Assembly: GCA_021777365.1 (NCBI GenBank)
Contig: JAJYDP010000015.1
Location: 1 to 18,704, forward strand
DNA: 18,704 nt
Reading direction: 5' to 3'
Origin: Chloroflexota bacterium
GTDB lineage: Bacteria > Chloroflexota > Limnocylindria > Limnocylindrales > CSP1-4
Within the stretch, counting starts at the first letter, position 1. Every line of letters begins with the position of its first letter. Under the pieces are notes generated by a model that ran no database searches, was not told where the DNA came from, and saw only the letters and a program-made list of their open reading frames with translations. Made by a program: the position numbers and the translations under genes. Shown piece by piece: positions 4,998 through 13,581 of the stretch.

Positions 4998-7898
4998 CTA
5001 CGCGTGCTGCGGAGCCTCCGCCGCGCGGCCGAGGAGGTCCTCGATCCGCCGCAGGAGCCGTGTGCCGTCCCCGATCCATGCTCGGGCGTCCTCCTCGGTC
5101 ACGGTCGCGACGGCCTCTGCGCGCTCCGGTGATCGCGCGCTCAGGGAAAGCGCCTCGACCGCGAGCTCGGCGACGGGGGGTGCGGCCGCTCGCAGCGCCC
5201 CGGCGGCGGCCGGCGAGACGTCCTCGTCCGCCACGTCCACCGCACCGGCGAGATGCGCCAGACAGAGGAGCGCCCCCGCGAGTGCCTCGGTCAGCGCTGG
5301 CAGCGCCTCCAGGGGGAATCCCCCTTCCGCCAACACCCCCGCCATGCGCCCTTTGCGCTCCGCCCGGTCGAAGGACCGCCGGGCCCGGAGCAGGCGCTGT
5401 TGCTCCTCCACTGCGCGACGGTCGGTAAGCTGCGGCGAGCGATAGAGGACCCGCCGGTCCGTGGCGGCGAGCTGGACGAGCCCCGCCGCAGCCAGCCGTT
5501 CGATCGCTTCGTACGTGGTCCGCTCGAGCAATTCGAGGCGCGGCGGTTCCCCGCCCTCGCCGGCGCCTCTGAGCACGACAGCTTCGAGCTGCGTCCGTCG
5601 TTGAGCCGCCTCGGACGGGCCATCCACCACCGCCAGCAGCGTCCTCCGGCCGTCCCGGGCGGCGTGGACCTCGAGCAGCAGGAGTTCATCGTCCAGGCTC
5701 GCGACAAGCCCGTCGCGCAGATGCGCCAGGGGTTCGGCCGGCGCCGGCACCGGCTCGGCAAGCGTGACCGCCGGCGCCACGGCCGGCGCCGGGCCCGCGG
5801 ACGTTCCCATGACCGCCTCGAGGCGCTCGATGAACGCCCCGCGTCCTGACGGAATCGGCAGCGCGTCGGGCTCACCCTTGCCGTCCAGGAGTCCCTCGGC
5901 CAGCGCCTGCTTGCTCGCCAGGACGTGCAGCATTCGGTGCTCGATGGAATCCTCGGTGACGAGCTGGATGACCTGGACCGAGCGGGGCTGGTGCTTGCGC
6001 CAGGCGCGGGCGATGCGTTGCTCGAGCCGGGCCGGATTCCAGGGCAGGTCCAGGTTGACCACCACGCTCGCCGCCTGGAGGTTCAGTCCAACGCTCCCCG
6101 AATCGGTGGACAGGAAGAGCCGGCAGGCCGGGTCGCGCTTGAAGCGGCGGATCTCCTCCCGGCGCGCCAGCTGCGGCACCGAACCGGTGTGCCAGGCGAA
6201 GCCCACCCCCATCGCCGTGGCCAGCTCCCGGACGAGTTCGAGCATGCGCTCCCACTCCGAGAAGATGAGGACCTTCCGGCCGTCCTCGGCGAGACACTCC
6301 CGGAGGATCTCCTCGAGCTCGCCGAGCTTCGGACAGACGCGGCAGTCGGGATCGAGGATGTAGGGCGTGTCACACAGCATCCGCATGCAGGCCAGCCAGC
6401 GCTGGAGCTTCTCGAACTCCTCGGGTGACAGGGGCCGCCGCCGCGCCTGCGCGAGCAGCCGAGCCACCCGAGCGCTGTAGTCGGCGGTGCGGTTGACCTG
6501 CTCGGGGTCCATCGGGACGAAGTACGTGTTGACCGTGCGTGCAGGCAGCTGTTCTTCGACCTCCGCCTTGCGCCGTCGCAGGAGGACCGGCTCCAGACGC
6601 CGGTGCAGCTCACCCAGGTTCGTATACCCCACCGGCCGGCCGCGCTCGTCGAGCTCGTAGAAGTCCCGGTTGAAGCGGAACAGGGGCCCGAAGATCGCGG
6701 GATCGAGGAACTGGACGATGGAGTAGAGATCGTCGATGCGGTTCTCCAGCGGGGTGCCGGTCAGCACGAAGGCGTACTGGCTCTCCAGACGCTTCACCGC
6801 CCGCGCGGTCTTCGTCCGCCAGTTCTTGATCCGCTGGGCCTCATCGAGGATCACCACGTCGGGCGCGACGAGCCGCCCGATGTCCGGGCCGTCGGCGATG
6901 ATCTGCTCGTAGTTGGCGAGGTAAAAGAACGAGCGCTCCCGGTACTGGTGCAGCCGCGCTCCCCGTGGCCCCGCAATGATCCGGGCCGGCAGATCGGTGA
7001 ACTTGCCGATCTGCTCCTCCCACTCGGCCTTGAGCGAGACCGGGCTCACCACGAGCACACGTTCCACGCCGCGCAGCCGCCGGAGCAGCTCACAGGCGGC
7101 GATCGCCTGCACGGTCTTGCCCAGGCCCATCTCGTCGCCGAGCAGCGCCCGCTCGGTGAAGGCAAGGAAGAGGAGCCCCTCCTGCTGATAGGGGTAGAGC
7201 GGATGGCGGACGAGGTCGAGGCTGCGCGTGCCGGCTGCCACATCGGCAAGAAAGGCCTCGCGGGAACGTCGCCGGCCGGCCTGGCGCGCACGCTCCTCCG
7301 CCCAGGTGAGCAGGTGCCGGGAGAGGCGGATCCGCCGGCGCCGTTCGATCGGTGCCGCCTCCAGCCGCCGGGCGAGCGCCGGGATCGCCGCGGCCGGATC
7401 GGCCCGCAGGGCGCCGTCGGCCGCGAAGAAGGGCTCGAGCAGGCCCTGCAGCTCCGGGTGAGCACGGCGCGGCCAGCGGAGCCGGACTTGCGGTTCTCCG
7501 GCCGTGCGGTCGAGGAAGACCTCGGCGCGCCCCGAGCCGGTTCCGGCGGCTCGATCGAGCCCGCCGTCCTGGCTCCTCCGCAGCTGCGCGAGGACTGCCT
7601 CGACATGCTTGCAGGTGCCCAGCCCGTTGACGCGATGATCGGGACATCCGCAGGAGTTGAGGCGCTCGGTGAGCGAGCGGATCTCGACGTCGTACTCGCC
7701 GGCGTTCTCGGAACGGACATGGAACGTGCCGAACAGCTTGTGCCGCGGCTCGAGCGACGTGATCGCGAACGCCTCCTCGACCCCCCGCCGGCGCCGCTGC
7801 TCGATCTCCTCGGTGTCGGACGTGCGCCAGCCCCGGGCGGCGCCTTCCCGCGCGAGGACCCGCTGTGCGTGGCTCCCTCGCGTCGCTGGCATCGGCAT
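4998..7898 (-). CDS. SNF2-family DNA helicase/translocase with SWIM zinc finger
   Basis: The 966-aa protein starts at ATG 7898 (MPMPATRG). A SWIM finger sits at 83-98 (CGCPDHRVNGLGTCKH). The SNF2 core follows: Walker A GDEMGLGKT at 254-262, DEAQ box at 352-355, motif III LTGTPLEN at 379-386, helicase C motif IV KVLIFSEW at 542-549, motif V around DSGSVGLNLQAA at 599-610 and motif VI QRIARAWRKHQ at 627-637. SNF2 enzymes use ATP to translocate on double-stranded DNA and remodel protein-DNA complexes. About 270 residues after the core form an Ala/Leu/Arg-rich region with no motif I know. The frame is open 42 codons further upstream, but that segment is low-complexity and lacks a ribosome site. 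It is divergent from the ATPase gene at 8100. Long ORFs on the plus strand here are shadows. Confidence 0.97.
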   Translation of the reverse strand: MPMPATRGSHAQRVLAREGAARGWRTSDTEEIEQRRRRGVEEAFAITSLEPRHKLFGTFHVRSENAGEYDVEIRSLTERLNSCGCPDHRVNGLGTCKHVEAVLAQLRRSQDGGLDRAAGTGSGRAEVFLDRTAGEPQVRLRWPRRAHPELQGLLEPFFAADGALRADPAAAIPALARRLEAAPIERRRRIRLSRHLLTWAEERARQAGRRRSREAFLADVAAGTRSLDLVRHPLYPYQQEGLLFLAFTERALLGDEMGLGKTVQAIAACELLRRLRGVERVLVVSPVSLKAEWEEQIGKFTDLPARIIAGPRGARLHQYRERSFFYLANYEQIIADGPDIGRLVAPDVVILDEAQRIKNWRTKTARAVKRLESQYAFVLTGTPLENRIDDLYSIVQFLDPAIFGPLFRFNRDFYELDERGRPVGYTNLGELHRRLEPVLLRRRKAEVEEQLPARTVNTYFVPMDPEQVNRTADYSARVARLLAQARRRPLSPEEFEKLQRWLACMRMLCDTPYILDPDCRVCPKLGELEEILRECLAEDGRKVLIFSEWERMLELVRELATAMGVGFAWHTGSVPQLARREEIRRFKRDPACRLFLSTDSGSVGLNLQAASVVVNLDLPWNPARLEQRIARAWRKHQPRSVQVIQLVTEDSIEHRMLHVLASKQALAEGLLDGKGEPDALPIPSGRGAFIERLEAVMGTSAGPAPAVAPAVTLAEPVPAPAEPLAHLRDGLVASLDDELLLLEVHAARDGRRTLLAVVDGPSEAAQRRTQLEAVVLRGAGEGGEPPRLELLERTTYEAIERLAAAGLVQLAATDRRVLYRSPQLTDRRAVEEQQRLLRARRSFDRAERKGRMAGVLAEGGFPLEALPALTEALAGALLCLAHLAGAVDVADEDVSPAAAGALRAAAPPVAELAVEALSLSARSPERAEAVATVTEEDARAWIGDGTRLLRRIEDLLGRAAEAPQHA

Positions 7899-8099
7899 CG
7901 GCCGTCCGTCCCTCGCCTCGGCGTTTCTGTGACGGTAGGGTAGCGGTCCGTGCACAGCCGCGCCCGGGCGCGTGCAACGGCAGGTCGCGGTCCCCAGCGT
8001 TCGTCGACACCCCCGGGGATCCACACCCCCGGGGATCGGCCCTTGCCAACGCCAGTGATTCGTGTTTCACTGAGGCGAGTCTCACTGAGCGACGAAGCA
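7899..8099. promoter_or_regulatory. Divergent intergenic region with short repeats
   Basis: This gap separates the SNF2 and ATPase genes. It holds a 15-bp sequence, ACACCCCCGGGGATC, repeated exactly at 8007-8021 and 8023-8037 (period 16). It also holds TCACTGAG at 8067-8074 and 8082-8089 (period 15), with an inverted half-site CAGTGA at 8053-8058. Such phased repeats next to both starts are good operator candidates, but no regulator is identified. Confidence 0.45.
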
Positions 8100-9590
8100 A
8101 TGGGGGCAAACCCAGGGGTGAGCTCCTCCGCACCCGCCCATTCGGCCAGGGCCGTACCGCCGGTACCCGGCACCGCCCGCGGGTCCTTCATCGATCGAGT
8201 CTTGGAGCTTCGGCGCCTGGAAGAGGCGTGGGCCTCGGAGCGGCCGCACCTGGTGATCCTCTCGGGACGCCGCCGCGTCGGCAAGACGGAGCTGCTGGCT
8301 CGCTTCAGCCGCGGCAAGCCCATCGCCTATCTGGCTGCGGCGCAGCGCGTCCGAACGGACCAGCTTGCGGACGCCGCGCGCGACCTCGCGGCGCTGGCCA
8401 ACGGGTTTCGTCGCGGTCGCCCGCCGGCGATCCGGCTCGACGGCTGGCAAGCGATGCTCGATCTCGTCGGCGAGCGCGCCGCCGGTCGGCGGATCGGCCT
8501 CATCATCGACGAGTTCCCATACCTGGTTGAGGGCTCGCCGGATCTCCCGTCGGTGCTCCAGCGCTGGTGGGATCGGGTCGGGTCGAAGACGCGGGTCTTC
8601 CTCGTCCTCGCCGGTTCCGACCAGGCGCTCGTCGAGCGCCTGGTCTCGCCCCGGGCTCCACTGTATGGTCGTGCCACGCTCCGACCGCACCTGGAACCGA
8701 TGGACTATTACAACGCGGCCGGCTTCGTGACGAGCTGGACGGCCGAGGATCGGATCCGCGCCTTCGCGGTCGCGGGCGGCATCCCGTACTACCTCCGGTT
8801 CTTCGATCCATCGGTCGGGCTCCGGGCCAACCTCCGCCGGCTTGCGTTCTCGCCGGACGGCCCCCTGTTTCGCGAGGCCGAGTACCTGCTCGAGGCCGAG
8901 TTCCGGGAGGTCAGCCGGCGCGGATCGATCTTTCGGGCCATGGCGACCGGCGCGGTGACGCCCAACGAGATCGCCGGGCGCATCGGCCTGGGCGGCGCAG
9001 CGGACGTCCAGGCCAACCTCGCCGATCTCGTCCGCATGGGCCTGGTGCGCCGCGAGGTGCCGGTGACCCGGCGCGCGGAGCTCCGCTCTCGGCAGGTCGC
9101 CTATCGCATTGCCGATCCGTACTTGGCCTTCTACTTCACGGTCCTCGAGCCGCGGCGCTCGCTGATCCAGGTCGGCCCCGCAGCCGTCGTCGATCGGTCG
9201 CTGACCGACGAGGAGCTGGACGCCTACGTGAGCCGCGTCTTCGAGGAGGTCGCCCGGCAGTACGTGCGACGCGCGGCTGCGGCGGGCATGCTGCCCATCG
9301 TCGAGGCGGTCGGGATCTGGTGGCAGGGTGAGGACGAGCTCGACGTGGTCGGTATCGACCGATCCGGCGTCACGCTGGTTGGCGAGGCGAAGTGGCGACG
9401 CTCGGCGGTCGGGCGCGACGATCTTGCCGTGCTTCGCCGGCGCGCGGCGATGCTGAGCGAGCAGCCGACCCGGCTGCTGCTCTTCTCGCGTGGGGGGTTC
9501 ACCGACGCGGTCGCCCGCGTGGCTGACGTCACGCCGGTTGGCCTGCGAGAGCTCTTCGCCCGCGATCTTGCCTTCGAGCGCTCGGCCTGA
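8100..9590 (+). CDS. AAA ATPase (ATPase_2) with DUF234/nuclease-like C-terminus
   Basis: Taken from ATG 8100, the protein is 496 aa. It shows Walker A GRRRVGKTELL (56-66), Walker B LIIDEFPYL (134-142), then VFLVLAGSD, the standard STAND-like archaeal-type ATPase pattern. A winged-helix-like segment (VTPNEIAGRIGLGGAADVQA, then NLADLVRMGLVRR) is followed by DPYLAFYFTVLEPRRSLI. The C-terminus reads GEDELDVVGID...VTLVGEAKW, an E/D-(x)n-E-A-K arrangement like PD-(D/E)XK nucleases. Family members are common in archaea and Chloroflexi; their role is poorly known, though many suspect mobile-element or defence functions. The frame is open back to 7950, but residues there look non-coding, and the exact start is uncertain. 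The opposite-strand ORF over it is a shadow. Confidence 0.92.
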   Translation: MGANPGVSSSAPAHSARAVPPVPGTARGSFIDRVLELRRLEEAWASERPHLVILSGRRRVGKTELLARFSRGKPIAYLAAAQRVRTDQLADAARDLAALANGFRRGRPPAIRLDGWQAMLDLVGERAAGRRIGLIIDEFPYLVEGSPDLPSVLQRWWDRVGSKTRVFLVLAGSDQALVERLVSPRAPLYGRATLRPHLEPMDYYNAAGFVTSWTAEDRIRAFAVAGGIPYYLRFFDPSVGLRANLRRLAFSPDGPLFREAEYLLEAEFREVSRRGSIFRAMATGAVTPNEIAGRIGLGGAADVQANLADLVRMGLVRREVPVTRRAELRSRQVAYRIADPYLAFYFTVLEPRRSLIQVGPAAVVDRSLTDEELDAYVSRVFEEVARQYVRRAAAAGMLPIVEAVGIWWQGEDELDVVGIDRSGVTLVGEAKWRRSAVGRDDLAVLRRRAAMLSEQPTRLLLFSRGGFTDAVARVADVTPVGLRELFARDLAFERSA

Positions 9591-10224
9591 CGCCAGCGCC
9601 CGCATCCCCTGCGTCCACTGGGTGCCGCAGAACATGGGGAACGGACTCAACCAGCGGATCAGGCGGCGCCGGAGGCCGCCAGCCGGATTGCCTCGACACT
9701 GAGGTCAGTATGGCAGGTGCAACTCCTCTCGCCCCGGCAAACCGGTCAGCTTGCGGCCCCACTCTCGCCGAGATTTCGGCACCGACGGGCGTCTGCCGAC
9801 CCACACCGACGCCCCGCTCGATCAGGATCCACGCTGGTCGTTCCATCGGCGTCGGCTGCTGGGCACGCGCTCCGTCCGGCGACCCTCGAACATGCCGCCG
9901 GCCGGGTTCGAGCCGGCCCACCGTCGGCGCCTGCAGGAGGCCACCCCGGCCGTCTGATTCCAACCGTCTGGGTCTCCACCAGACAGGGGGGTTCACCGCC
10001 CCAGCGGGCAGGGGACCCGACTGCGACACGCACGGGATAGATGCGAGGGGCCAATGGCGCCTTCGCCCGGCGTGCCGGCATCGCTGAGAAGGCGATTCCT
10101 GACACGTCGTGCCATCTCCGACACACGCAGCGAGAAGCCGGCGCGATCGGTGCCGCGGGGCGTATGGCACTGGTACGCTCGTCGGAGGGCGCCGAGAATC
10201 GCCTTCTCGCCGCGAGTCGCAGAG
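9591..10224. other. Intergenic region, no gene recognised
   Basis: These 634 bases carry only short overlapping ORFs on both strands with compositions typical of random high-GC DNA. A hairpin-capable GCCGG-GTTCGAG-CCGGC sits at 9901-9917, but no tRNA can be folded around it. The promoter of the downstream nitroreductase/glycosidase pair should lie near the right end. Confidence 0.5.
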
Positions 10225-10962
10225 ATGTCACGGACGCGCTCCAGGGTCGTGACCGGCGCCGGCAGCCTCCTGGCCCTTGCGGTCGCCACACAGTCCTGCG
10301 TGCCGGCGCCGGCGACAGGTTCGCCGGGCCCGACGATGCCGCCGGCCCCGATGGTGTTGTTGCTGCCGTCGCCGAGGACGGTGGGCGCCGTCTCTGTCGA
10401 GGAGGCGCTGGCCAGCCGCCGATCGGTCCGTGAGTTCGCCTCGCGCCCGCTCTCGTCGGCCCAGGTCGGACAGCTCCTGTGGGCTGCGCAGGGCGTGACG
10501 GATGTCCAGGGTCGCCGGACGGCCCCGTCCGCGGGCGCGCTCTATCCGCTCGAGCTGTACGCGGTTTCCGCGCAGGGGACCTTCCGCTATCTTCCGGACG
10601 AGCACGCTCTGGCAACCGTCCGCAAGGGCGACCAGCGGCAGGAGTTGCGCGCGGCAGCGCTGGGGCAGGACGCCGTCGCTACTGCGCCGCTGGTGGTGGT
10701 GATCGCGGCGGTTCCGGCCCGGACCGCCGCCAGGTACGGGCCGGAGCGGGCGATTCGCTACATTCAGCTCGAGGCCGGGCACGCAGCCCAGAACCTGCTG
10801 CTCCAGGCGGTGGCACTGGGGCTGGGCTCCGTCCCGGTGGGTGCGTTCGACGATTCGCGGGTCGCCGCCACCCTCGGCCTGCCCTCCGACCAGATGCCGC
10901 TGTACCTGCTCCCCGTCGGCTATCCCGCGGGCGCCGCCGAGCTCTCGCCCGGATCCACGTGA
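10225..10962 (+). CDS. SagB/ThcOx-type nitroreductase-fold dehydrogenase, probably exported
   Basis: The 245-aa protein from ATG 10225 starts with a basic n-region (SRTRSR), a hydrophobic stretch (GAGSLLALAVA) and C25, an imperfect lipobox (ATQSC), suggesting a secreted lipoprotein. The catalytic domain shows ASRRSVREF (63-71), APSAGALYPLELY (100-112), TAPLVVVIAAVPART (153-167) and EAGHAAQNLLLQAVALGLG (183-201), the FMN-binding pattern of SagB-type oxidoreductases. SagB enzymes oxidise azolines in thiazole/oxazole peptide maturation, but no cyclodehydratase or precursor peptide is nearby, so a different substrate is likely. The stop overlaps the next gene as GTGA. The frame is open upstream to 10054 without signs of real coding. 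Confidence 0.85.
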   Translation: MSRTRSRVVTGAGSLLALAVATQSCVPAPATGSPGPTMPPAPMVLLLPSPRTVGAVSVEEALASRRSVREFASRPLSSAQVGQLLWAAQGVTDVQGRRTAPSAGALYPLELYAVSAQGTFRYLPDEHALATVRKGDQRQELRAAALGQDAVATAPLVVVIAAVPARTAARYGPERAIRYIQLEAGHAAQNLLLQAVALGLGSVPVGAFDDSRVAATLGLPSDQMPLYLLPVGYPAGAAELSPGST

Positions 10963-12167
10963 CCGAGCGGCCGCGACGCGAGGGGGGGCTCGGGGCGATG
11001 CTGGCGCTCCCCATCCTGCCCGCGTACGTGACCAGCGCAGCCCGCGTGCTCCGGCGGCGAGTGCTCGGACCGAGGCGATACTCAGGCGACGCGCCGGCCA
11101 TCTGCCGAGCGATCGTCGACGCGTGCTGGACCGGCGACTACCTCGCGGCCAGCGCTGGCCACTTCCGGCAGTTCTGGATGCGGGACCTGGCGTTCTCCGC
11201 GCCGTCGCTCACCCGGTTGGGGCAGGCGTGCCGCGTCGAAGCCAGCCTGGCGTGGGCCCTCGAGGCGTGGGCGCGTCGTGGCCGTGTGACGACCACGATC
11301 TTCGGCGCCCGCAGGCCCGCCGACGTGTACACCCTCGGGTGCGACTCGCTGCCGCTCCTGTTCGCGACGCTCGAGGCGGGCGGCTTCGAGCGCCTGGTCG
11401 ACCGCCACGCGGGCTGGCTGCGTCCAGAGGTCGAGCGCTACGCGGCGGCGGTCATCGACGCGCGAACCGGACTGGTTCGGTTCGATCGGCTCTTCTCCGG
11501 CCACCGCGACACGGTACGCACCCCCTCGAGCTGCTATGCCAACACGATGCTCGTCGTCCTGGACGGGGTCCTGCGGCGCACCGGGTGGTTCGCCAGCCCG
11601 ATTGGCGCATCCGGTGGGGACCGCCTGGTGGCCGCGTTCTGGCGGGTGGACCACTTCAGCGAGCGCCAGGACCGAGACGTACTGACCGGCGACGCCAACG
11701 TGTTCCCGTTCTGGACAGGGGCGGTGCCCGACGCCCTCGGCCTGGACCCGATGCTGGCTGCCCTGCAGCGCGCGGGCCTGACCAGGCCGCTCCCACTGCG
11801 CTACGCGATGCGCCGGGAGGCAGGCGTGGAGGATCCCGTCCAGCGGCTGTTCGTGCCGGACTACCAGGGGACCGGCGTCTGGACCTCCCTCGGGGCGATC
11901 TACCTCGTGCTGCTGGCGCGTGTCGACCCGGCTGCCGCCCGCGCCGGACTGGCAGCATACGCGCGGCTCATCGAACGGGAGGGCACGCTGCGGGAGGTCT
12001 ATACAGGCGAGCTCCGGCCGTACCGGGGCCGCCTTGGGCTCTTCCTCGCCGACGAGGGGATGCTGTGGGCGTCGATCCTGCTCGCGGAGATGACGGAGCA
12101 CGGGCGTCCGGCGGATCCGAGCGTCGTCCCCACGCCGGGGACGGGATCCCGCGCATCTCCGCTCTGA
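10959..12167 (+). CDS. (alpha/alpha)6-barrel glycosidase-like protein
   Basis: The 402-aa protein starts at GTG 10959 inside the stop of the SagB-like gene, so translation is probably coupled. It resembles (alpha/alpha)6-barrel glycoside hydrolases such as amylo-alpha-1,6-glucosidase or GH15-like enzymes. Aromatic/acidic motifs include GHFRQFWMRDLAFS (67-80), DYQGTGVWTSLGAIYL (301-316), and TGELRPYRG with LFLADEGMLWASILLAE (349-377). D76, E351 and E366 are candidate catalytic or binding acids; I cannot tell which. Repeated Ala/Leu helices fit the barrel. There is no signal peptide, in contrast to its partner. Substrate unknown; pairing with a redox enzyme is unusual. The in-frame upstream extension to 10479 overlaps the SagB gene and is rejected. 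Confidence 0.7.
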   Translation: MTERPRREGGLGAMLALPILPAYVTSAARVLRRRVLGPRRYSGDAPAICRAIVDACWTGDYLAASAGHFRQFWMRDLAFSAPSLTRLGQACRVEASLAWALEAWARRGRVTTTIFGARRPADVYTLGCDSLPLLFATLEAGGFERLVDRHAGWLRPEVERYAAAVIDARTGLVRFDRLFSGHRDTVRTPSSCYANTMLVVLDGVLRRTGWFASPIGASGGDRLVAAFWRVDHFSERQDRDVLTGDANVFPFWTGAVPDALGLDPMLAALQRAGLTRPLPLRYAMRREAGVEDPVQRLFVPDYQGTGVWTSLGAIYLVLLARVDPAAARAGLAAYARLIEREGTLREVYTGELRPYRGRLGLFLADEGMLWASILLAEMTEHGRPADPSVVPTPGTGSRASPL

Positions 12168-12179
12168 TGCCCAACTTCG

Positions 12180-12382
12180 GGCGCACCCGGGCTCGGCTGT
12201 GCGTCGACCGATCGCTTGACGGCCCCGAGGACGCCCGGCACGACCGGCCATTCATCGAGGAGCACCGGTTCCGGCAGCCCTCGCAGTGCGGCGTCGGGAT
12301 CGGCCTGAAAGGCGACCGCCTCTGTCTCGCGATCGAGCCGCACCCGGTACTCCACGAGCAGGCGAGTACCACTCTCCCGCAT
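12180..12382 (-). pseudogene. Fragment of a DUF4143/AAA_14-type ATPase
   Basis: The minus strand from 12382 encodes VEYRVRLDRETEAVAFQADP, then DAALRGLPEPVLLDEWPVVP and GVLGAVKRSVDA. This matches the stretch between Walker A and Walker B of AAA_14/DUF4143 ATPases, with LLDEW as Walker B. A TGA precedes it in frame and the family pattern is lost after about 12190. The Walker A, sensor and C-terminal parts are absent nearby. It is a decayed remnant, probably of a toxin-antitoxin-like or mobile ATPase gene. Confidence 0.55.
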
Positions 12383-12613
12383 GGCTCAGTACCGTTCTGC
12401 CGCGGCTCTCGATACCGTTTCGCGACGTCCTGGGGGCCTGCCGCCGGCGCCCGCACTCCTTCAACGCGCACCTGAGAACACGACCGATGAACGGTATCGG
12501 TTTGTCAGGTCGAGCCCTCTCGCCCCGGCCCACTGCAGAACTCGATTCTCCAGCTGACACCTCGCATGCCTCGCCGCGGTGGGCGTGCTTGGGTGGGCAG
12601 AACCGGAGCCGCC
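12383..12613. other. Intergenic, with a 10-bp inverted repeat
   Basis: No gene is seen between the ATPase fragment and the TetR stop. CGATACCGTT at 12410-12419 and its exact complement AACGGTATCG at 12490-12499 form an inverted repeat 70 bp apart. Its meaning is unknown. Confidence 0.4.
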
Positions 12614-13477
12614 TCATATGCCGGCAGGACCTTCGGACTTGAGCGCCTGGCGGACGCTCGCCAGCCGTTCGTCGTCCCAGACGATCGTCGGATCGGGCTC
12701 GAGAAAGGCCTGGGCGATGCTGGCGATCGCGATCGCCGGAGGCGACCACTCCGCCGTCTGTGCGGCTCCAAAGGGCCTGGCGCGGATCCGTCGCGCCGCG
12801 ATGTCGGGGCTCGCGAGGGCCATGATGACGTGTCCTCGCAGGTCGGCGCTGGCCAGGCTGGCGATCGTCTCGAACGTGGCGTCGAGCTCGGGGCGGAGGC
12901 GATAGCCGAGCAGTCCGCTGAGCCGCTCCCACGAGGCCGCGATCCGGCCGATGAAGTCCCGCTCGGACTGCGCAAGGGCGGTCCGCAGGTCGTCGCGAAG
13001 CTCGTCGTCGGCCACGCTGAGGAACGTCGCATGCAGGGCAAGGTAGGTGCGCCATTCTGTCGACCCGTGCATCGTCTCGAAGTCGTGCAGCGCCCCCTGG
13101 CGCATCACCTCCAGGATGAGGTCGCGGCGGCCTTCAGCTGTCTCGAGCCAGTCCAGGTGATCGAGAAGGATGCGTTTGATCGAGGGCGCAGCTGCCTCCT
13201 CACTGGAGATGGCCGCGGGAGTGGCCGCTCCGGCGAGCTCCTTCAAGAGGTCACTGAAGAACAGGTCCTTGTAGGGCCAGCGGCGATAGACGGTGCTCCG
13301 CGATACCCGCGCGTCGCGGATGACGTCCTCGAAGCTGATGTGGTCGAGGCTGACCGTCAGCCCCGCCTGGTTGACCATCGCGATCGCGGCCTGAAGCATC
13401 CGCTGCTCGGTCTCTTCGTCGGACAGCCGGCGGCGGCGGCGCGCAAGACCGGTCGGCGTTTGCGGCTTCGAGGTCAC
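12614..13477 (-). CDS. TetR-family transcriptional regulator
   Basis: The 287-aa protein from GTG 13477 has a TetR N-terminal HTH: ETEQRMLQAAIAMVNQAG, then ISFEDVIRDARVSRSTVYRRW and PYKDLFFSDLL. The long helical C-terminal ligand domain is about 220 residues, larger than typical TetR regulators (about 200 aa in total). GGAG lies 9 nt before the GTG; an in-frame TTG 11 codons upstream lacks this support. It is divergent from the F420-type nitroreductase gene, with a 104-bp gap, and probably controls it and itself in response to a small molecule. No clean operator palindrome is evident between them. Confidence 0.93.
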   Translation of the reverse strand: MTSKPQTPTGLARRRRRLSDEETEQRMLQAAIAMVNQAGLTVSLDHISFEDVIRDARVSRSTVYRRWPYKDLFFSDLLKELAGAATPAAISSEEAAAPSIKRILLDHLDWLETAEGRRDLILEVMRQGALHDFETMHGSTEWRTYLALHATFLSVADDELRDDLRTALAQSERDFIGRIAASWERLSGLLGYRLRPELDATFETIASLASADLRGHVIMALASPDIAARRIRARPFGAAQTAEWSPPAIAIASIAQAFLEPDPTIVWDDERLASVRQALKSEGPAGI

Positions 13478-13581
13478 CCCGCTATTCTCCGTTGAGATAC
13501 GATATCCCAAGTTTGGTACATATGATCCTGAGTCTGGGCCACGGAAGAGGGTACCAGCGGGGCTACCTGGAGGGAAGAAGG

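Noticed and set aside
6603..7943. 446-aa plus-strand ORF
   Set aside because: It is antisense to the SNF2 helicase core and has no family resemblance.
8082..9650. 522-aa minus-strand ORF
   Set aside because: It lies opposite the AAA ATPase, whose Walker and nuclease-like motifs are intact; composition is typical of a shadow frame.
9901..9917. tRNA T-arm-like GCCGG-GTTCGAG-CCGGC
   Set aside because: The stem does not align with a proper T-loop position and no acceptor, D or anticodon arms can be found upstream.
10841..12475. 544-aa plus-strand ORF over the glycosidase-like gene
   Set aside because: Arg/Pro/Gly-rich shadow of the coupled SagB and glycosidase frames.
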